Shown: positions 1-7,127, counted from the stretch's first letter. The stretch: DNA of 10,255 nucleotides from Rhodobacterales bacterium UBA3089 (GCA_002367255.1 DFBD01000203.1:2618-12872); one strand, 5' to 3'. Made by a program: numbers and translations. Notes: generated from the sequence alone by a model not told the origin.

Positions 1-605
1 GTAGTCGAGTGACAGATACGTGCCTGATGGTCCACGTTGTTTGTGCCCCAATAGGCGGCAAACTTACGGAACATATAGGCTTGTTCGTTGCTGAACTTCG
101 CGGAACCCAGCCAATAAACCGAATCCGGTCCGCTTTCCTCGCGGATGTCCACCAACTTGTCGCCGATTTCGTCGATCGCGGTTTCCCAGCTGATGCGCTT
201 CCACTCGCCGTTTTCTTTTTTCATCGGGTACTTCAAACGCCGTTCGCCATGCGCATGCTCGCGCACCGCGGCCCCTTTGGCGCAATGGGCACCAAGGTTG
301 AACGGGCTGTCCCAGCCAGGCTCTTGCCCGACCCACACACCATTATCGACCTCGGCCATAACGGTACAGCCGACCGAACAGTGTGTGCAAATTGATTTGA
401 TAGAATCTACAGCACCGCTTGCAGCTGTTGCTGCGGATGCTTGTGTCACGGTACCACCTAATGCGCCAACCGAAGCCAGACCACCAATGGTCAGACCCGA
501 GGAACGCAAGAAAGAGCGGCGATCAACAGATTTTTCTGAAATCCGTGACAGGATCGAATCCGTACGGGGGCGTCGCGCAACCCCGTTGGTCTTTTTCCTG
601 AGCAT
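1..605 (-). CDS. Formate dehydrogenase alpha (catalytic) subunit, Tat-exported, N-terminal part only
   Basis: Mo/W-bis-MGD oxidoreductase of the DMSO reductase superfamily that oxidises formate to CO2. Only the first 201 residues are present; the gene continues beyond base 1. Residues 1-60 form a twin-arginine signal (VDRRSFLRSSG, Arg29-Arg30) with an Ala/Gly-rich segment behind it, so export to the periplasm is expected. A [4Fe-4S] site follows: Cys73-x2-Cys76-x3-Cys80-x27-Cys108, then the conserved Lys110 of CAKG. The motif HQARICHST puts Cys198 where E. coli FdnG has selenocysteine, so Cys is the likely Mo/W ligand. The ATG at 605 has GGGAG just upstream (616-612). It is the last gene visible in a leftward run after the TorD chaperone and the small Tat protein; the beta and gamma subunits probably lie outside the window. 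Family assignment is strong; metal and symbol (fdnG/fdhA-like) are not decided by the sequence. Confidence 0.93.
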   Translation of the reverse strand, partial: MLRKKTNGVARRPRTDSILSRISEKSVDRRSFLRSSGLTIGGLASVGALGGTVTQASAATAASGAVDSIKSICTHCSVGCTVMAEVDNGVWVGQEPGWDSPFNLGAHCAKGAAVREHAHGERRLKYPMKKENGEWKRISWETAIDEIGDKLVDIREESGPDSVYWLGSAKFSNEQAYMFRKFAAYWGTNNVDHQARICHST

Positions 606-625
606 TTCAATCTCCCTAAGATGAA

Positions 626-640
626 CCCCGTAATTCGGGG
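626..640 (-). promoter_or_regulatory. Intercistronic hairpin before the formate dehydrogenase alpha gene
   Basis: A perfect inverted repeat, CCCCG-TAATT-CGGGG, lies in the 101-nt gap between the small Tat-protein gene and the alpha subunit gene, about 20 nt upstream of the alpha start. No T-run follows on the minus strand, so it does not look like an intrinsic terminator. An RNA processing or stabilising stem between cistrons is a plausible role, but this is inference. Confidence 0.4.
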
Positions 641-706
641 CTTATTTGGTCTCGTCCGGGTCTGGGCGTCACGCAACCTCGCCGGATTTTTGTAAGATCG
701 TCCGTC

Positions 707-895
707 TTAGAAACGGGCGCTCTCCAGGTAGGCCCGTGTGTGGGCGGTATCTTGCAGGCCGCTGGTATCAGCCACCGTATCTGCTGCTGCTTCTGTGCCG
801 ACAGTGACCGAAATGGCCGCCGCTGGAACCGAAGCCGAAGCGAGCTTCAGAAAATTGCGGCGTTTAGTATCTACACCGGCCTCCTCTTTACGCAT
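707..895 (-). CDS. Small Tat-signal protein of the formate dehydrogenase region
   Basis: A 62-residue protein that is almost entirely a twin-arginine signal: TKRRNFLKLAS at residues 10-20, then a small hydrophobic Ala/Val-rich segment and a short tail ending in YLESARF. It matches the small family known as 'formate dehydrogenase region TAT target' proteins, encoded immediately before the formate dehydrogenase alpha gene; their function is unknown. The start at 895 is chosen because AAGGAG lies 6 nt upstream; a longer in-frame reading begins at 922 but lacks such a site. It sits 39 nt after the TorD gene and 101 nt before the alpha subunit gene, so co-transcription is likely. A role as a cofactor-carrying or assembly partner exported with the enzyme is speculation. 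Confidence 0.85.
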   Translation of the reverse strand: MRKEEAGVDTKRRNFLKLASASVPAAAISVTVGTEAAADTVADTSGLQDTAHTRAYLESARF

Positions 896-934
896 TGCTT
901 TCTCCTTCATTATGACCGCCACGATGGCAATCGG

Positions 935-1552
935 TTAAGTCGAGCTTTCGCTCGCCATTCTAAAACCTTCCTTTTCAATATCCATGAAGACACGCCCCAC
1001 GGTCCCGACGGGTGCATAAAGAACCGAGTTCTTTGCCCCCTCAAGATCTTTGAAAAAGTGGTTGGCCCATGGGCCGATGTGCTTGTTGAAAAAATCCTTT
1101 TGCCGCATCAAGTCGGTCGGGTCGCCAAAACGCCCTCGGATCATCCCCGCCATCATCTCGCAAAGCGAGGCGATGTTGTCTTCCGGCTCGAACACGTTCG
1201 GTGCGCGTTCAATCGCCAGCCCCAGCATATCCTTGCGCAGCGTCGCCAGCGGTTTCTCGTTCAGAAATCCGGTCAGATAGAAACTGGCGTAAGGCAGCAA
1301 CTCGCCGCGCGCCATACCGATGAACAACGCATTGAACTCACGCTCGGCTGTGCTGGTCTTGGTCGCTTTGGCCAACCGTGACAATGCATGGATGGCCTGA
1401 CCGAGATCGGACTCATCGCCGGATAGCTCCGCCGTTTTCCCCAACATCTCGCCGGTCGGCGGGCGGGACAACAGGCCCGCCAGATAATCGTAAAGATCGG
1501 CACGAAGAATATCTTCTTCCGGAATTGAAATATTTTCCGCAGCGTCAGTCAA
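935..1552 (-). CDS. TorD/DmsD-family molybdoenzyme chaperone (TTG start)
   Basis: A 205-residue cytoplasmic all-helical protein of the TorD redox-enzyme maturation family. Such chaperones bind the Tat signal and apo-enzyme of molybdoenzymes and delay export until the cofactor is inserted; the client here is presumably the neighbouring alpha subunit. Family features: EREFNALFIG (70-79), PYASFYLTG (87-95), PLATLRKDM (101-109), and the helix FFNKHIGPWANHFF (154-167). The start is inferred as TTG at 1552 because GGGAGG lies 5 nt upstream (1563-1558) and the length then matches the usual size of about 200 residues. An upstream in-frame TTG at 1651 would add 33 unlikely residues and has no ribosome binding site. 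It is separated from DUF3306 by 131 nt, and a separate promoter there is possible. Confidence 0.88.
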   Translation of the reverse strand: MTDAAENISIPEEDILRADLYDYLAGLLSRPPTGEMLGKTAELSGDESDLGQAIHALSRLAKATKTSTAEREFNALFIGMARGELLPYASFYLTGFLNEKPLATLRKDMLGLAIERAPNVFEPEDNIASLCEMMAGMIRGRFGDPTDLMRQKDFFNKHIGPWANHFFKDLEGAKNSVLYAPVGTVGRVFMDIEKEGFRMASESST

Positions 1553-1567
1553 GCTGTCCTCCCAGAC

Positions 1568-1577
1568 GTATAGTTGC
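1568..1577 (-). promoter_or_regulatory. GCAACTATAC motif upstream of the TorD gene, shared with the DUF3305 upstream region
   Basis: On the minus strand the decamer GCAACTATAC occurs 15 nt before the TorD TTG start, and again at 2879-2870 before DUF3305. It resembles a -10-like TATAC preceded by GCAAC. At this copy a start site 6-7 nt downstream would fall inside the ribosome binding site, so it is more likely an operator half-site or chance than a simple -10 box. The 131-nt gap (1553-1683) otherwise holds an AT-rich stretch with a run of eight T on the plus strand (1612-1619) and no gene. Confidence 0.3.
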
Positions 1578-1683
1578 TGGCAGGGTAATCCATAACGCGG
1601 TTTTGATAAAGTTTTTTTTCTTAATATCGCAAAATTTGAATGTAAGAACAAGACGTTAAACCCGACTATTTTACTTGGAAAAG

Positions 1684-2295
1684 TCAGAAGGTGAAATGCA
1701 TCCGCTTTCGTGGGGTTTCGGCAGCTTTCGGCGCGATCTCGGCGGTCACGACAAGCTTGCTCTCGACAGGCAGGGGTGCTTGCACCCGCACGTCTTCCGG
1801 CTTTCTGACATTTTCAACCGGTGCCGCGACGTCGGTTTCCGCAGGATCGCCCCCCTCGTCCGAATCACCTTCCGGGGAGGCGCCGATTGATTCAGCCTCG
1901 GCCGCACCGTCCCCGGCCAGCTTATCGACGAACCCTTTGCCAACCTTATAGGCCGTGACAATATCCTCGACCACGCCGCCCTTGTTGGTGAAATCCTCGC
2001 CATAATCCAGAAGCTCATCGAGGTTCGCCAGCGCTGGATTACTCAGCCACAGTTTACGCAAGGCCCTGTTCCGCAACCGCTGCGGAATCGCTGAATTCAT
2101 AAAAGCACTGAAATCATCGCCCGCCTCCATCTCGTCGGGGTCTTTCAAGTTGAATTCCGCCAGAATCTCGGCCTCGGTCTGCTCCGGTTCCTTGGGCACC
2201 TCCTCGGCTACCGCCTCCGCTTCCTCCGACAGCTCCTCGTCCTTCACCGCCTGCTTGCGGCGCGTCCATCGCGATGCAAAGGAATCATCAGTCAT
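1684..2295 (-). CDS. DUF3306 domain protein of the formate dehydrogenase locus
   Basis: A 203-residue protein recognised as DUF3306 from its N-terminal FASRWTRRK (6-14) and its core: DDFSAFMNSA, then the Leu/Arg-rich LRNRALRKLW helix, then ANLDELLDYGEDF. The core is flanked by a highly acidic low-complexity segment (about 18-45) and an acidic/Ala-Pro-rich tail (about 128-200) that should be disordered. There is no signal peptide, no transmembrane segment and no Cys motif, so it is predicted to be cytoplasmic. Its ATG overlaps the DUF3305 stop by four bases (ATGA), indicating translational coupling. Its biochemical role is unknown; constant association with DUF3305, TorD and formate dehydrogenase genes suggests an assembly function. 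Confidence 0.85.
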   Translation of the reverse strand: MTDDSFASRWTRRKQAVKDEELSEEAEAVAEEVPKEPEQTEAEILAEFNLKDPDEMEAGDDFSAFMNSAIPQRLRNRALRKLWLSNPALANLDELLDYGEDFTNKGGVVEDIVTAYKVGKGFVDKLAGDGAAEAESIGASPEGDSDEGGDPAETDVAAPVENVRKPEDVRVQAPLPVESKLVVTAEIAPKAAETPRKRMHFTF

Positions 2296-2849
2296 TGCAA
2301 AGTCCGTTTTTTGGATCTGGGCGAGCGGTAAACATCCGCCGTCTGCCGGATACGCTCATCGCCAATCCCGTCCTCGGACATATCAATATTCTTCTTGTCC
2401 CGACGCCGCTTGACGAACCGTTCCTCAACATGGTGGAACTCCACCCACTCACGCACCCAGGCAATCAGGCCCGCAGGCATCGGCACCGGCTCCACAATCT
2501 CCTCACCGCTGTCCTGATAATCCTGCGCCTCGAAAGCCGAGGCGGTGACCAGATGCAGTTTAATCGGAAACTCCCCCCCCTCAACCTCGACCATAACCAC
2601 ATAAACGCTGGGCGGATCATTGGCCAAGGCAGTGATATACGCCTCCGTATCCGTGCGATAAAGCTCCAGCGGCAGCGTCCCGGCATGATATTCAACCGCA
2701 TCGCCGTCACGACGTAATTCACGCCAGTCAGCAGGGCTGGCACCAGGCAGAACAGCAACCGCTTTCCACGCCCATTTCGCCCAACGCGTAACCCCCGGAG
2801 TTTTGCGAACAACGATACCAACCGGCATCGAAATTGATTTTCGTTCCAT
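2292..2849 (-). CDS. DUF3305 domain protein of the formate dehydrogenase locus
   Basis: A 185-residue protein recognised as DUF3305 from its start (MPVGIVVRKTPGVTRWAKW) followed by WKAVAVLPGA, then LELYRTDTEAYITALANDPPSVYVV. The C-terminal 60 residues are rich in charge (VKRRRDKKNIDMSEDGIGDE). It appears soluble and cytoplasmic. The start at 2849 has only a weak GAGAG 11 nt upstream; the internal Met at 2828 (MPVGIV) is an alternative that would shorten it by seven residues. It is the first gene of the leftward run and is translationally coupled to DUF3306. It diverges from the polyferredoxin gene across an 88-nt intergenic region. Function is unknown; co-occurrence with formate dehydrogenase suggests a maturation role. 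Confidence 0.85.
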   Translation of the reverse strand: MERKSISMPVGIVVRKTPGVTRWAKWAWKAVAVLPGASPADWRELRRDGDAVEYHAGTLPLELYRTDTEAYITALANDPPSVYVVMVEVEGGEFPIKLHLVTASAFEAQDYQDSGEEIVEPVPMPAGLIAWVREWVEFHHVEERFVKRRRDKKNIDMSEDGIGDERIRQTADVYRSPRSKKRTLQ

Positions 2850-2872
2850 AGGTGTGCACTCTCGAATTTGTA

Positions 2873-2904
2873 TAGTTGCCTTTTTCGCCAATACAGGGCA
2901 ACTA
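2873..2904. promoter_or_regulatory. Inverted repeat in the divergent DUF3305/polyferredoxin promoter region
   Basis: Perfect 8-bp arms TAGTTGCC (2873-2880) and GGCAACTA (2897-2904) separated by 16 bp lie in the middle of the 88-nt gap between two divergent starts (2849 minus, 2938 plus). The half-site centres are 24 bp apart, just over two helical turns, compatible with a dimeric regulator controlling both directions. The left arm is contained in the GTATAGTTGC decamer also found upstream of the TorD gene. The regulator is unknown; the motif is not an FNR (TTGAT-N4-ATCAA) or a canonical sigma-54 site. Confidence 0.45.
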
Positions 2905-2937
2905 AACTCAAGTCCAATGATAATACGGGAGAATTCA

Positions 2938-4911
2938 ATGACCAAGACCCTGATGTTGTGCACTTGCAACAGTTCGCAAATCCTTGATGCGGACGCCATT
3001 GGCGAGGCAACTGGCTTGAAATGTTCCATGATTCACAATGGCTTATGCACCAGTGGCCTCGACACGCTAGCACAGGCGATGCCGGACGGAGGCCTGATCA
3101 TCGCCTGCGCGCAGGAAGCTGGCGTTTTCGAGGACCTCGCCGCCGAACTGGACGCGCCCCTGCCCCAATGCATCGACATCCGCGACCGTGCCGGTTGGTC
3201 GGACGAAGGGAAATCCGCGACCCCGAAGATCGCCTCCCTGCTCGCCGAAGCCAGCCTACCCACTTCCGTTTTAAAAACATTCGACGTTGAATCCGAGGGG
3301 CTGTGCCTGATCATCGGCCCCTCCGAAATCGCCCTCCCTGCCGCCGAACAACTGTCCGAAGTTATCGACGTAACAGCCGTGCTAACTGACACACCCGAGA
3401 TCATCCCAAGCGGCCTCGATGTATTGTCTGGCCATATCCGCTCCGCCTCCGGAACACTCGGCCGTTTCGAGGTGACCATGGATGGCCTCCGCACCCTCGA
3501 TCCATCCGGCCGGGGTGCTCGAAAATTCGCCGCGCCGCGCGATGGCGGCAAATCCGAATGCGACATTATCCTTGATCTGACCGGCAGCACCCCGCTGTTC
3601 TCGGCGCCCGAAAAACGCGACGGCTATTTACGCGCCGACCCAAAAGACCCTTTGGCAGTAGCCCGCGCCGTATACGACGCCGCACAAATGCAGGGCACCT
3701 TCGAAAAACCCTTCTACGTCGCGCATGAAGAACACCTCTGCGCCCATTCCCGCGCTACAAAGTCCGGCTGCAACCGCTGTCTTGATGTCTGCCCCACCGG
3801 TGCCATCACCTCCAACGGCGACAGCGTGTCAATCGATCCCAACATCTGTGCCGGTTGTGGACAATGCGCCGCCGTCTGCCCGTCCGGCGCGGTCACCTAC
3901 GACGCCCCGCCCGTGCAGTTCCTGTTCAACCGCATCCGCACCCTCGCCAGTACCTACCTAAACGCAGGCGGCAAAGCCCCGCGCCTTCTGGTTCATGACG
4001 AGGAATACAGTTCCGAACTTATCTCCCTCGCCGCTCGTTTTTCCCGCGGCCTCCCAGCGGATGTCATCCCCTTGGCCGTATCCAACATCTCCGGCTTCGG
4101 TCACTCCGAAATGCTGGTGGCACTGGCCTGCGGGTTCACCTCTGTCGACATCCTCGCCAGCCCGAAAACCGAACGCGAGGCACTGGATCCGCAACTGGAA
4201 CTGGCCCTCGCCATGGTTCCCGGTGAAGACGTCCGCATCCGCATCATCGAGCCAATTGAACCCGACGCCCTGTGCGAAGCACTCTACATCCCCGCACTAC
4301 CCGCACCCGACATCCAGCCAATTCTACCGCTAGGCGGTCGCCGCGAAGTCACCCGTATCGCCGCCACCGCATTGACCGCCGGAACACCGGTCATTGCCCT
4401 ACCCCAAGGCGCACCCTACGGTGCGGTTCTGGTCAACAACGAGGCCTGCACACTGTGCCTGTCCTGCGCCAGCCTCTGCCCCTCAGGTGCGCTAGGCGAT
4501 AACCCCGAAACGCCGCAATTGCGTTTCAAGGAAGACGCCTGCCTGCAATGCGGCATCTGCGTCAGTACCTGTCCTGAAAACGCGATCTCTCTGGTTCCAC
4601 AACTGGACCTAAGCGCAACCGCCCTAACCGATCACGTAGTTCACGAAGAAGAACCCTATGAATGCATCGAATGCGGTAAACCTTTCGGCGTAAAATCCAC
4701 CGTCGAACGCATCGTCGAAAAACTGGAAGGCAAACATTCCATGTTCACCAATTCCGACAACGCCAAACTAATCCGTATGTGCGATGATTGCCGGATTAAA
4801 TCCCAGTTCCACAGTGCCGACGCCCCGATGTTCGCAGGGAAGCGAGCGCCGACACGGACAACACAGGACTATCTTGATGAACGGGCGAAGAAGGATGAAA
4901 AGCCAAATTGA
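2938..4911 (+). CDS. Large 4Fe-4S polyferredoxin-type protein next to formate dehydrogenase genes
   Basis: A 657-residue soluble iron-sulfur protein, no signal peptide or membrane span. Two separate ferredoxin pairs are visible. The first has Cys268-x9-Cys278-x2-Cys281-x3-Cys285-Pro and Cys304-x2-Cys307-x2-Cys310-x3-Cys314-Pro. The second has Cys504-x2-Cys507-x2-Cys510-x3-Cys514-Pro and Cys535-x2-Cys538-x2-Cys541-x3-Cys545-Pro. Four [4Fe-4S] clusters are therefore likely. Two further CxxC pairs (576/579 and 615/618) could bind zinc or another cluster. The N-terminus has CTC (8-10) and scattered Cys (29, 37, 57, 78). The ATG at 2938 has GGGAG 6 nt upstream; an upstream in-frame extension to 2803 runs across the divergent promoter and is rejected. 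Role is unproven: electron transfer to or from the dehydrogenase, or Fe-S/cofactor assembly, both fit the divergent position. Confidence 0.9.
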   Translation: MTKTLMLCTCNSSQILDADAIGEATGLKCSMIHNGLCTSGLDTLAQAMPDGGLIIACAQEAGVFEDLAAELDAPLPQCIDIRDRAGWSDEGKSATPKIASLLAEASLPTSVLKTFDVESEGLCLIIGPSEIALPAAEQLSEVIDVTAVLTDTPEIIPSGLDVLSGHIRSASGTLGRFEVTMDGLRTLDPSGRGARKFAAPRDGGKSECDIILDLTGSTPLFSAPEKRDGYLRADPKDPLAVARAVYDAAQMQGTFEKPFYVAHEEHLCAHSRATKSGCNRCLDVCPTGAITSNGDSVSIDPNICAGCGQCAAVCPSGAVTYDAPPVQFLFNRIRTLASTYLNAGGKAPRLLVHDEEYSSELISLAARFSRGLPADVIPLAVSNISGFGHSEMLVALACGFTSVDILASPKTEREALDPQLELALAMVPGEDVRIRIIEPIEPDALCEALYIPALPAPDIQPILPLGGRREVTRIAATALTAGTPVIALPQGAPYGAVLVNNEACTLCLSCASLCPSGALGDNPETPQLRFKEDACLQCGICVSTCPENAISLVPQLDLSATALTDHVVHEEEPYECIECGKPFGVKSTVERIVEKLEGKHSMFTNSDNAKLIRMCDDCRIKSQFHSADAPMFAGKRAPTRTTQDYLDERAKKDEKPN

Positions 4912-5104
4912 ACCCCGCTTCTCATATTCCATCAAGAACCGAAATCTGGCTGGCCTAGCCCGCATTACCATAGTGGCCCCAATTGTCGTCTTTGGACTCT
5001 GCATCTTCCTGACCGGAATTTTCAGCACCAGATCCATCGGCGGCACGGTTGGAAATTTCAAACCGGTCATTCCCGTTTTCAACTTGAACCGAGGCAGCAC
5101 ATAG
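4877..5104 (+). CDS. Possible small single-pass membrane protein
   Basis: A 75-residue open frame overlapping the last 35 nt of the polyferredoxin gene in another frame. The ATG at 4877 has AGGA 8 nt upstream; a second in-frame ATG at 4895 is also possible. The protein is basic at the start (MNGRRRMKSQ) and then has one strongly hydrophobic stretch, ITIVAPIVVFGLCIFLTGIF (about 37-56), followed by a short polar tail. This looks like an N-in anchored small membrane protein. No family is recognised. The opposite strand is also open across this stretch, so coding is uncertain and rests on the hydrophobic segment and the ribosome binding site. Confidence 0.4.
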   Translation: MNGRRRMKSQIEPRFSYSIKNRNLAGLARITIVAPIVVFGLCIFLTGIFSTRSIGGTVGNFKPVIPVFNLNRGST

Positions 5105-5177
5105 AACCACAATCCGAGGCCTCCAGTTCAGGGTCGAAAACCAATGTGACTTCTTTATTTTGCGCCTGCACGGTTCC

Positions 5178-5196
5178 GGAAATAAGAAATATTTCC
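5178..5196. promoter_or_regulatory. AT-rich inverted repeat upstream of mrp
   Basis: Perfect 7-bp arms GGAAATA and TATTTCC with a 5-nt AGAAA loop lie in the 212-nt gap (5105-5316) before mrp, about 120 nt upstream of its start. No T-run follows on the plus strand, so a simple terminator is unlikely. It could be an operator or an RNA stem. No convincing -35/-10 pair was found in the rest of the gap. Confidence 0.3.
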
Positions 5197-5316
5197 AAAA
5201 GCACCAGAATTTATCGCACGATTTTTCCGTCTCAATTTCGTTCAGCCCTTGCCTAAACTTCCCGAATGGTCATGGTAAGGTCAACTTAAACTATTCAACA
5301 AATTGGGTTCCGAAAA

Positions 5317-6387
5317 ATGAGTATAACCCGCGAACAAGTACTTGAAGTTCTTCGTACAGTCGAAGACCCGCACAGCAAGAAAGACATTGTCACAGCCGAA
5401 ATCGTCCGGGCGCTGACAGTCGAGGACGGTAACATCCGTTTCGTCATGGAGGTTGAATCCGCCCAGGGCGTAGCGATGGAAGCCGTGCGCGTTGTCGCAG
5501 TCGAGAAGCTCGAAGCTCTGGACGGTGTTGGCAAGGTGTCTGCTCTACTGACAGCCCATTCCACCCCGAAACCGCCTCCTGATCTTGGTAAAGGCGGCGC
5601 AAAGCCCGCCCCACAAGGTCCACAACCCATCCCCGGAGTGGCCAAGGTTATCACAATTGCATCCGGTAAAGGTGGCGTGGGGAAGTCCACCGTGTCCGCC
5701 AACCTCGCCGTGGCTTTGGCGGCCGAGGGGTTGAAGGTTGGCCTGCTTGATGCCGATATTTATGGCCCTTCACAACCGCGTATGCTCGGCGTTTCCGGCC
5801 GCCCGGCCTCGCCAGATGGCAAGATCATTCTGCCACTTCGGAACCACGGCGTTACGCTGATGTCCATGGGTCTGATGATGAAAGAGGACGAGGCCGTCGT
5901 TTGGCGTGGCCCCATGCTGATGGGTGCGTTGCAACAAATGATTGCGCAGGTCCAATGGGGGCAACTTGACGTGCTGCTTATCGACCTGCCACCCGGTACC
6001 GGTGACGTGCAACTGACCTTGGCGCAGAAAACCGAAATCGCAGGTGCAATCGTTGTTTCTACACCTCAGGATATTGCCTTGCTAGATGCACGCAAGGCCA
6101 TGGACATGTTCAAGAAAACCGGAACACCAGTTCTGGGTGTGATCGAGAATATGTCTACACACATCTGTTCGGAATGCGGCCACGAGGAGCATATTTTCGG
6201 ACATGGTGGCGCAAAAACCGAGGCTGAAAAACAGGGCTTCCCGTTCCTTGGCGAAATTCCACTGCACGTCGATATCCGCATGGCCAGCGACGGCGGCGCA
6301 CCGATTGTTGTCTCTGATCCGGACAGCAAACCGGCAACGGCCTTTCGCGACATCGCCCGCAAACTTATCGCTGACGGGATTGTCTGA
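5317..6387 (+). CDS. mrp: Mrp/NBP35-family iron-sulfur cluster carrier ATPase
   Basis: A 356-residue cytoplasmic P-loop protein, full length for the family (also called ApbC). It assembles or carries a [4Fe-4S] cluster as a dimer and passes it to target apo-proteins. Domains: an N-terminal MIP18-like domain (about 1-80), a Pro/Gly linker (82-106), then the ATPase. The ATPase has the deviant Walker A GKGGVGKST (117-125), DADIYGPS (145-152), Walker B-region DLPPGTGD (223-230), and the cluster-binding pair Cys284-x2-Cys287 (HICSECGHEE). The ATG at 5317 fits the usual N-terminus of the family but has no clear Shine-Dalgarno. Its stop overlaps the next start (TGATG), so it heads a coupled three-gene operon. 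Placement beside Fe-S-rich dehydrogenase genes suggests service to that enzyme, though general Fe-S maturation is equally possible. Confidence 0.95.
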   Translation: MSITREQVLEVLRTVEDPHSKKDIVTAEIVRALTVEDGNIRFVMEVESAQGVAMEAVRVVAVEKLEALDGVGKVSALLTAHSTPKPPPDLGKGGAKPAPQGPQPIPGVAKVITIASGKGGVGKSTVSANLAVALAAEGLKVGLLDADIYGPSQPRMLGVSGRPASPDGKIILPLRNHGVTLMSMGLMMKEDEAVVWRGPMLMGALQQMIAQVQWGQLDVLLIDLPPGTGDVQLTLAQKTEIAGAIVVSTPQDIALLDARKAMDMFKKTGTPVLGVIENMSTHICSECGHEEHIFGHGGAKTEAEKQGFPFLGEIPLHVDIRMASDGGAPIVVSDPDSKPATAFRDIARKLIADGIV

Positions 6388-7127
6388 TGAACGAGTTTGA
6401 GCTGGACGAGTCCCCCGCATTCCCCCCCCTGTTTCATGAGGAAGTTGCGGGTCCGGGCGTTGACCCGTTTACCAAAGCAATATCCTCGGCGATCATCGGC
6501 TGTGATCCGGGGCTGATCATTCACCAGATCGAACCCCACCGCCTGAGGGCCGCTATCGTTCTGGCGCCGGAAACCTCGCTGGAAGACGCGATGGCGATGG
6601 TCTTCGCCACCTCTTTGGGATTTGCCGACGCGCTCGGGGCACTGGCCCCGCCTGAAGTAGGCGTACATTTTGACTGGCCTGCCGACCTTCGCGTCAACGG
6701 CGCGCGCTGCGGGGAAATCCATGCTGCGGCCTCCGATACGATGGCCGATCAAGAACCCGATTGGCTGGTGATCGGGCTTGACGTGCCTATTTTCCCGATT
6801 GCCGACGCGGGCGAACCCGGAGAAATCCCCGACAATACCACCCTGACCGAGGAGGGGTGCGGCGAGATATCCTCTAACCGTTTGCTGGAAAGCTGGGCGC
6901 GCCATTCGCTGGTCTGGATCAATACATGGATGTCCGAGGGTATGGCCCCTTTGCACGCAGACTGGCGCTCGCGCGCCTACAGCATGGGCGAGGAGATCAC
7001 CGTGACCCTGCAAGGCCAGCCCCATACCGGCACCTTTGTCGGCATCGACGAAAAAGGTGGGCTGCTGCTGCGTATTGACGATGAAACTACCCTGTTGCCA
7101 CTTAGCCAAATGCTGGAGATGCGCTGA
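6387..7127 (+). CDS. Biotin/lipoate ligase-fold protein with DUF4444-type C-terminus
   Basis: A 246-residue protein resembling the biotin/lipoate A/B protein ligase family of alphaproteobacteria with a C-terminal DUF4444-like SH3-type domain (about 200-246, EEITVTLQGQPHTGTFVGID). The segment VHFDWPADLRVNG (93-105) aligns with the KWPND region of biotin protein ligases, but Lys is replaced by Asp96 and Asn by Ala99, and the downstream catalytic Lys position reads Arg107. The GRGRxGR biotinyl-AMP loop is not visible. It may therefore bind a ligand or protein without ligase activity; this is inference from motif comparison by eye. It starts on the TGATG overlap with mrp and ends on a TGATG overlap with the DUF6505 gene, so the three proteins are likely made together. 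The ligase name in databases should not be taken as function. Confidence 0.8.
   Translation: MNEFELDESPAFPPLFHEEVAGPGVDPFTKAISSAIIGCDPGLIIHQIEPHRLRAAIVLAPETSLEDAMAMVFATSLGFADALGALAPPEVGVHFDWPADLRVNGARCGEIHAAASDTMADQEPDWLVIGLDVPIFPIADAGEPGEIPDNTTLTEEGCGEISSNRLLESWARHSLVWINTWMSEGMAPLHADWRSRAYSMGEEITVTLQGQPHTGTFVGIDEKGGLLLRIDDETTLLPLSQMLEMR

Noticed and set aside
740..1381. 213-codon plus-strand open frame opposite the Tat-protein and TorD genes
   Set aside because: The minus strand carries recognisable TorD and Tat signal motifs with good ribosome binding sites; the plus frame has none.
2803..2937. 45-residue N-terminal extension of the polyferredoxin
   Set aside because: It would cross the divergent promoter and inverted repeat and overlap the DUF3305 start; the ATG at 2938 has a well-placed GGGAG.
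3033..3590. 185-codon minus-strand open frame inside the polyferredoxin gene
   Set aside because: The plus-strand frame has four ferredoxin motifs downstream in the same continuous reading frame; the antisense frame is a GC-rich shadow.
6066..7109. Long 347-codon minus-strand open frame antisense to mrp and the BPL-like gene
   Set aside because: It is the mirror of strongly supported plus-strand genes with family motifs; its translation shows no recognisable domain.
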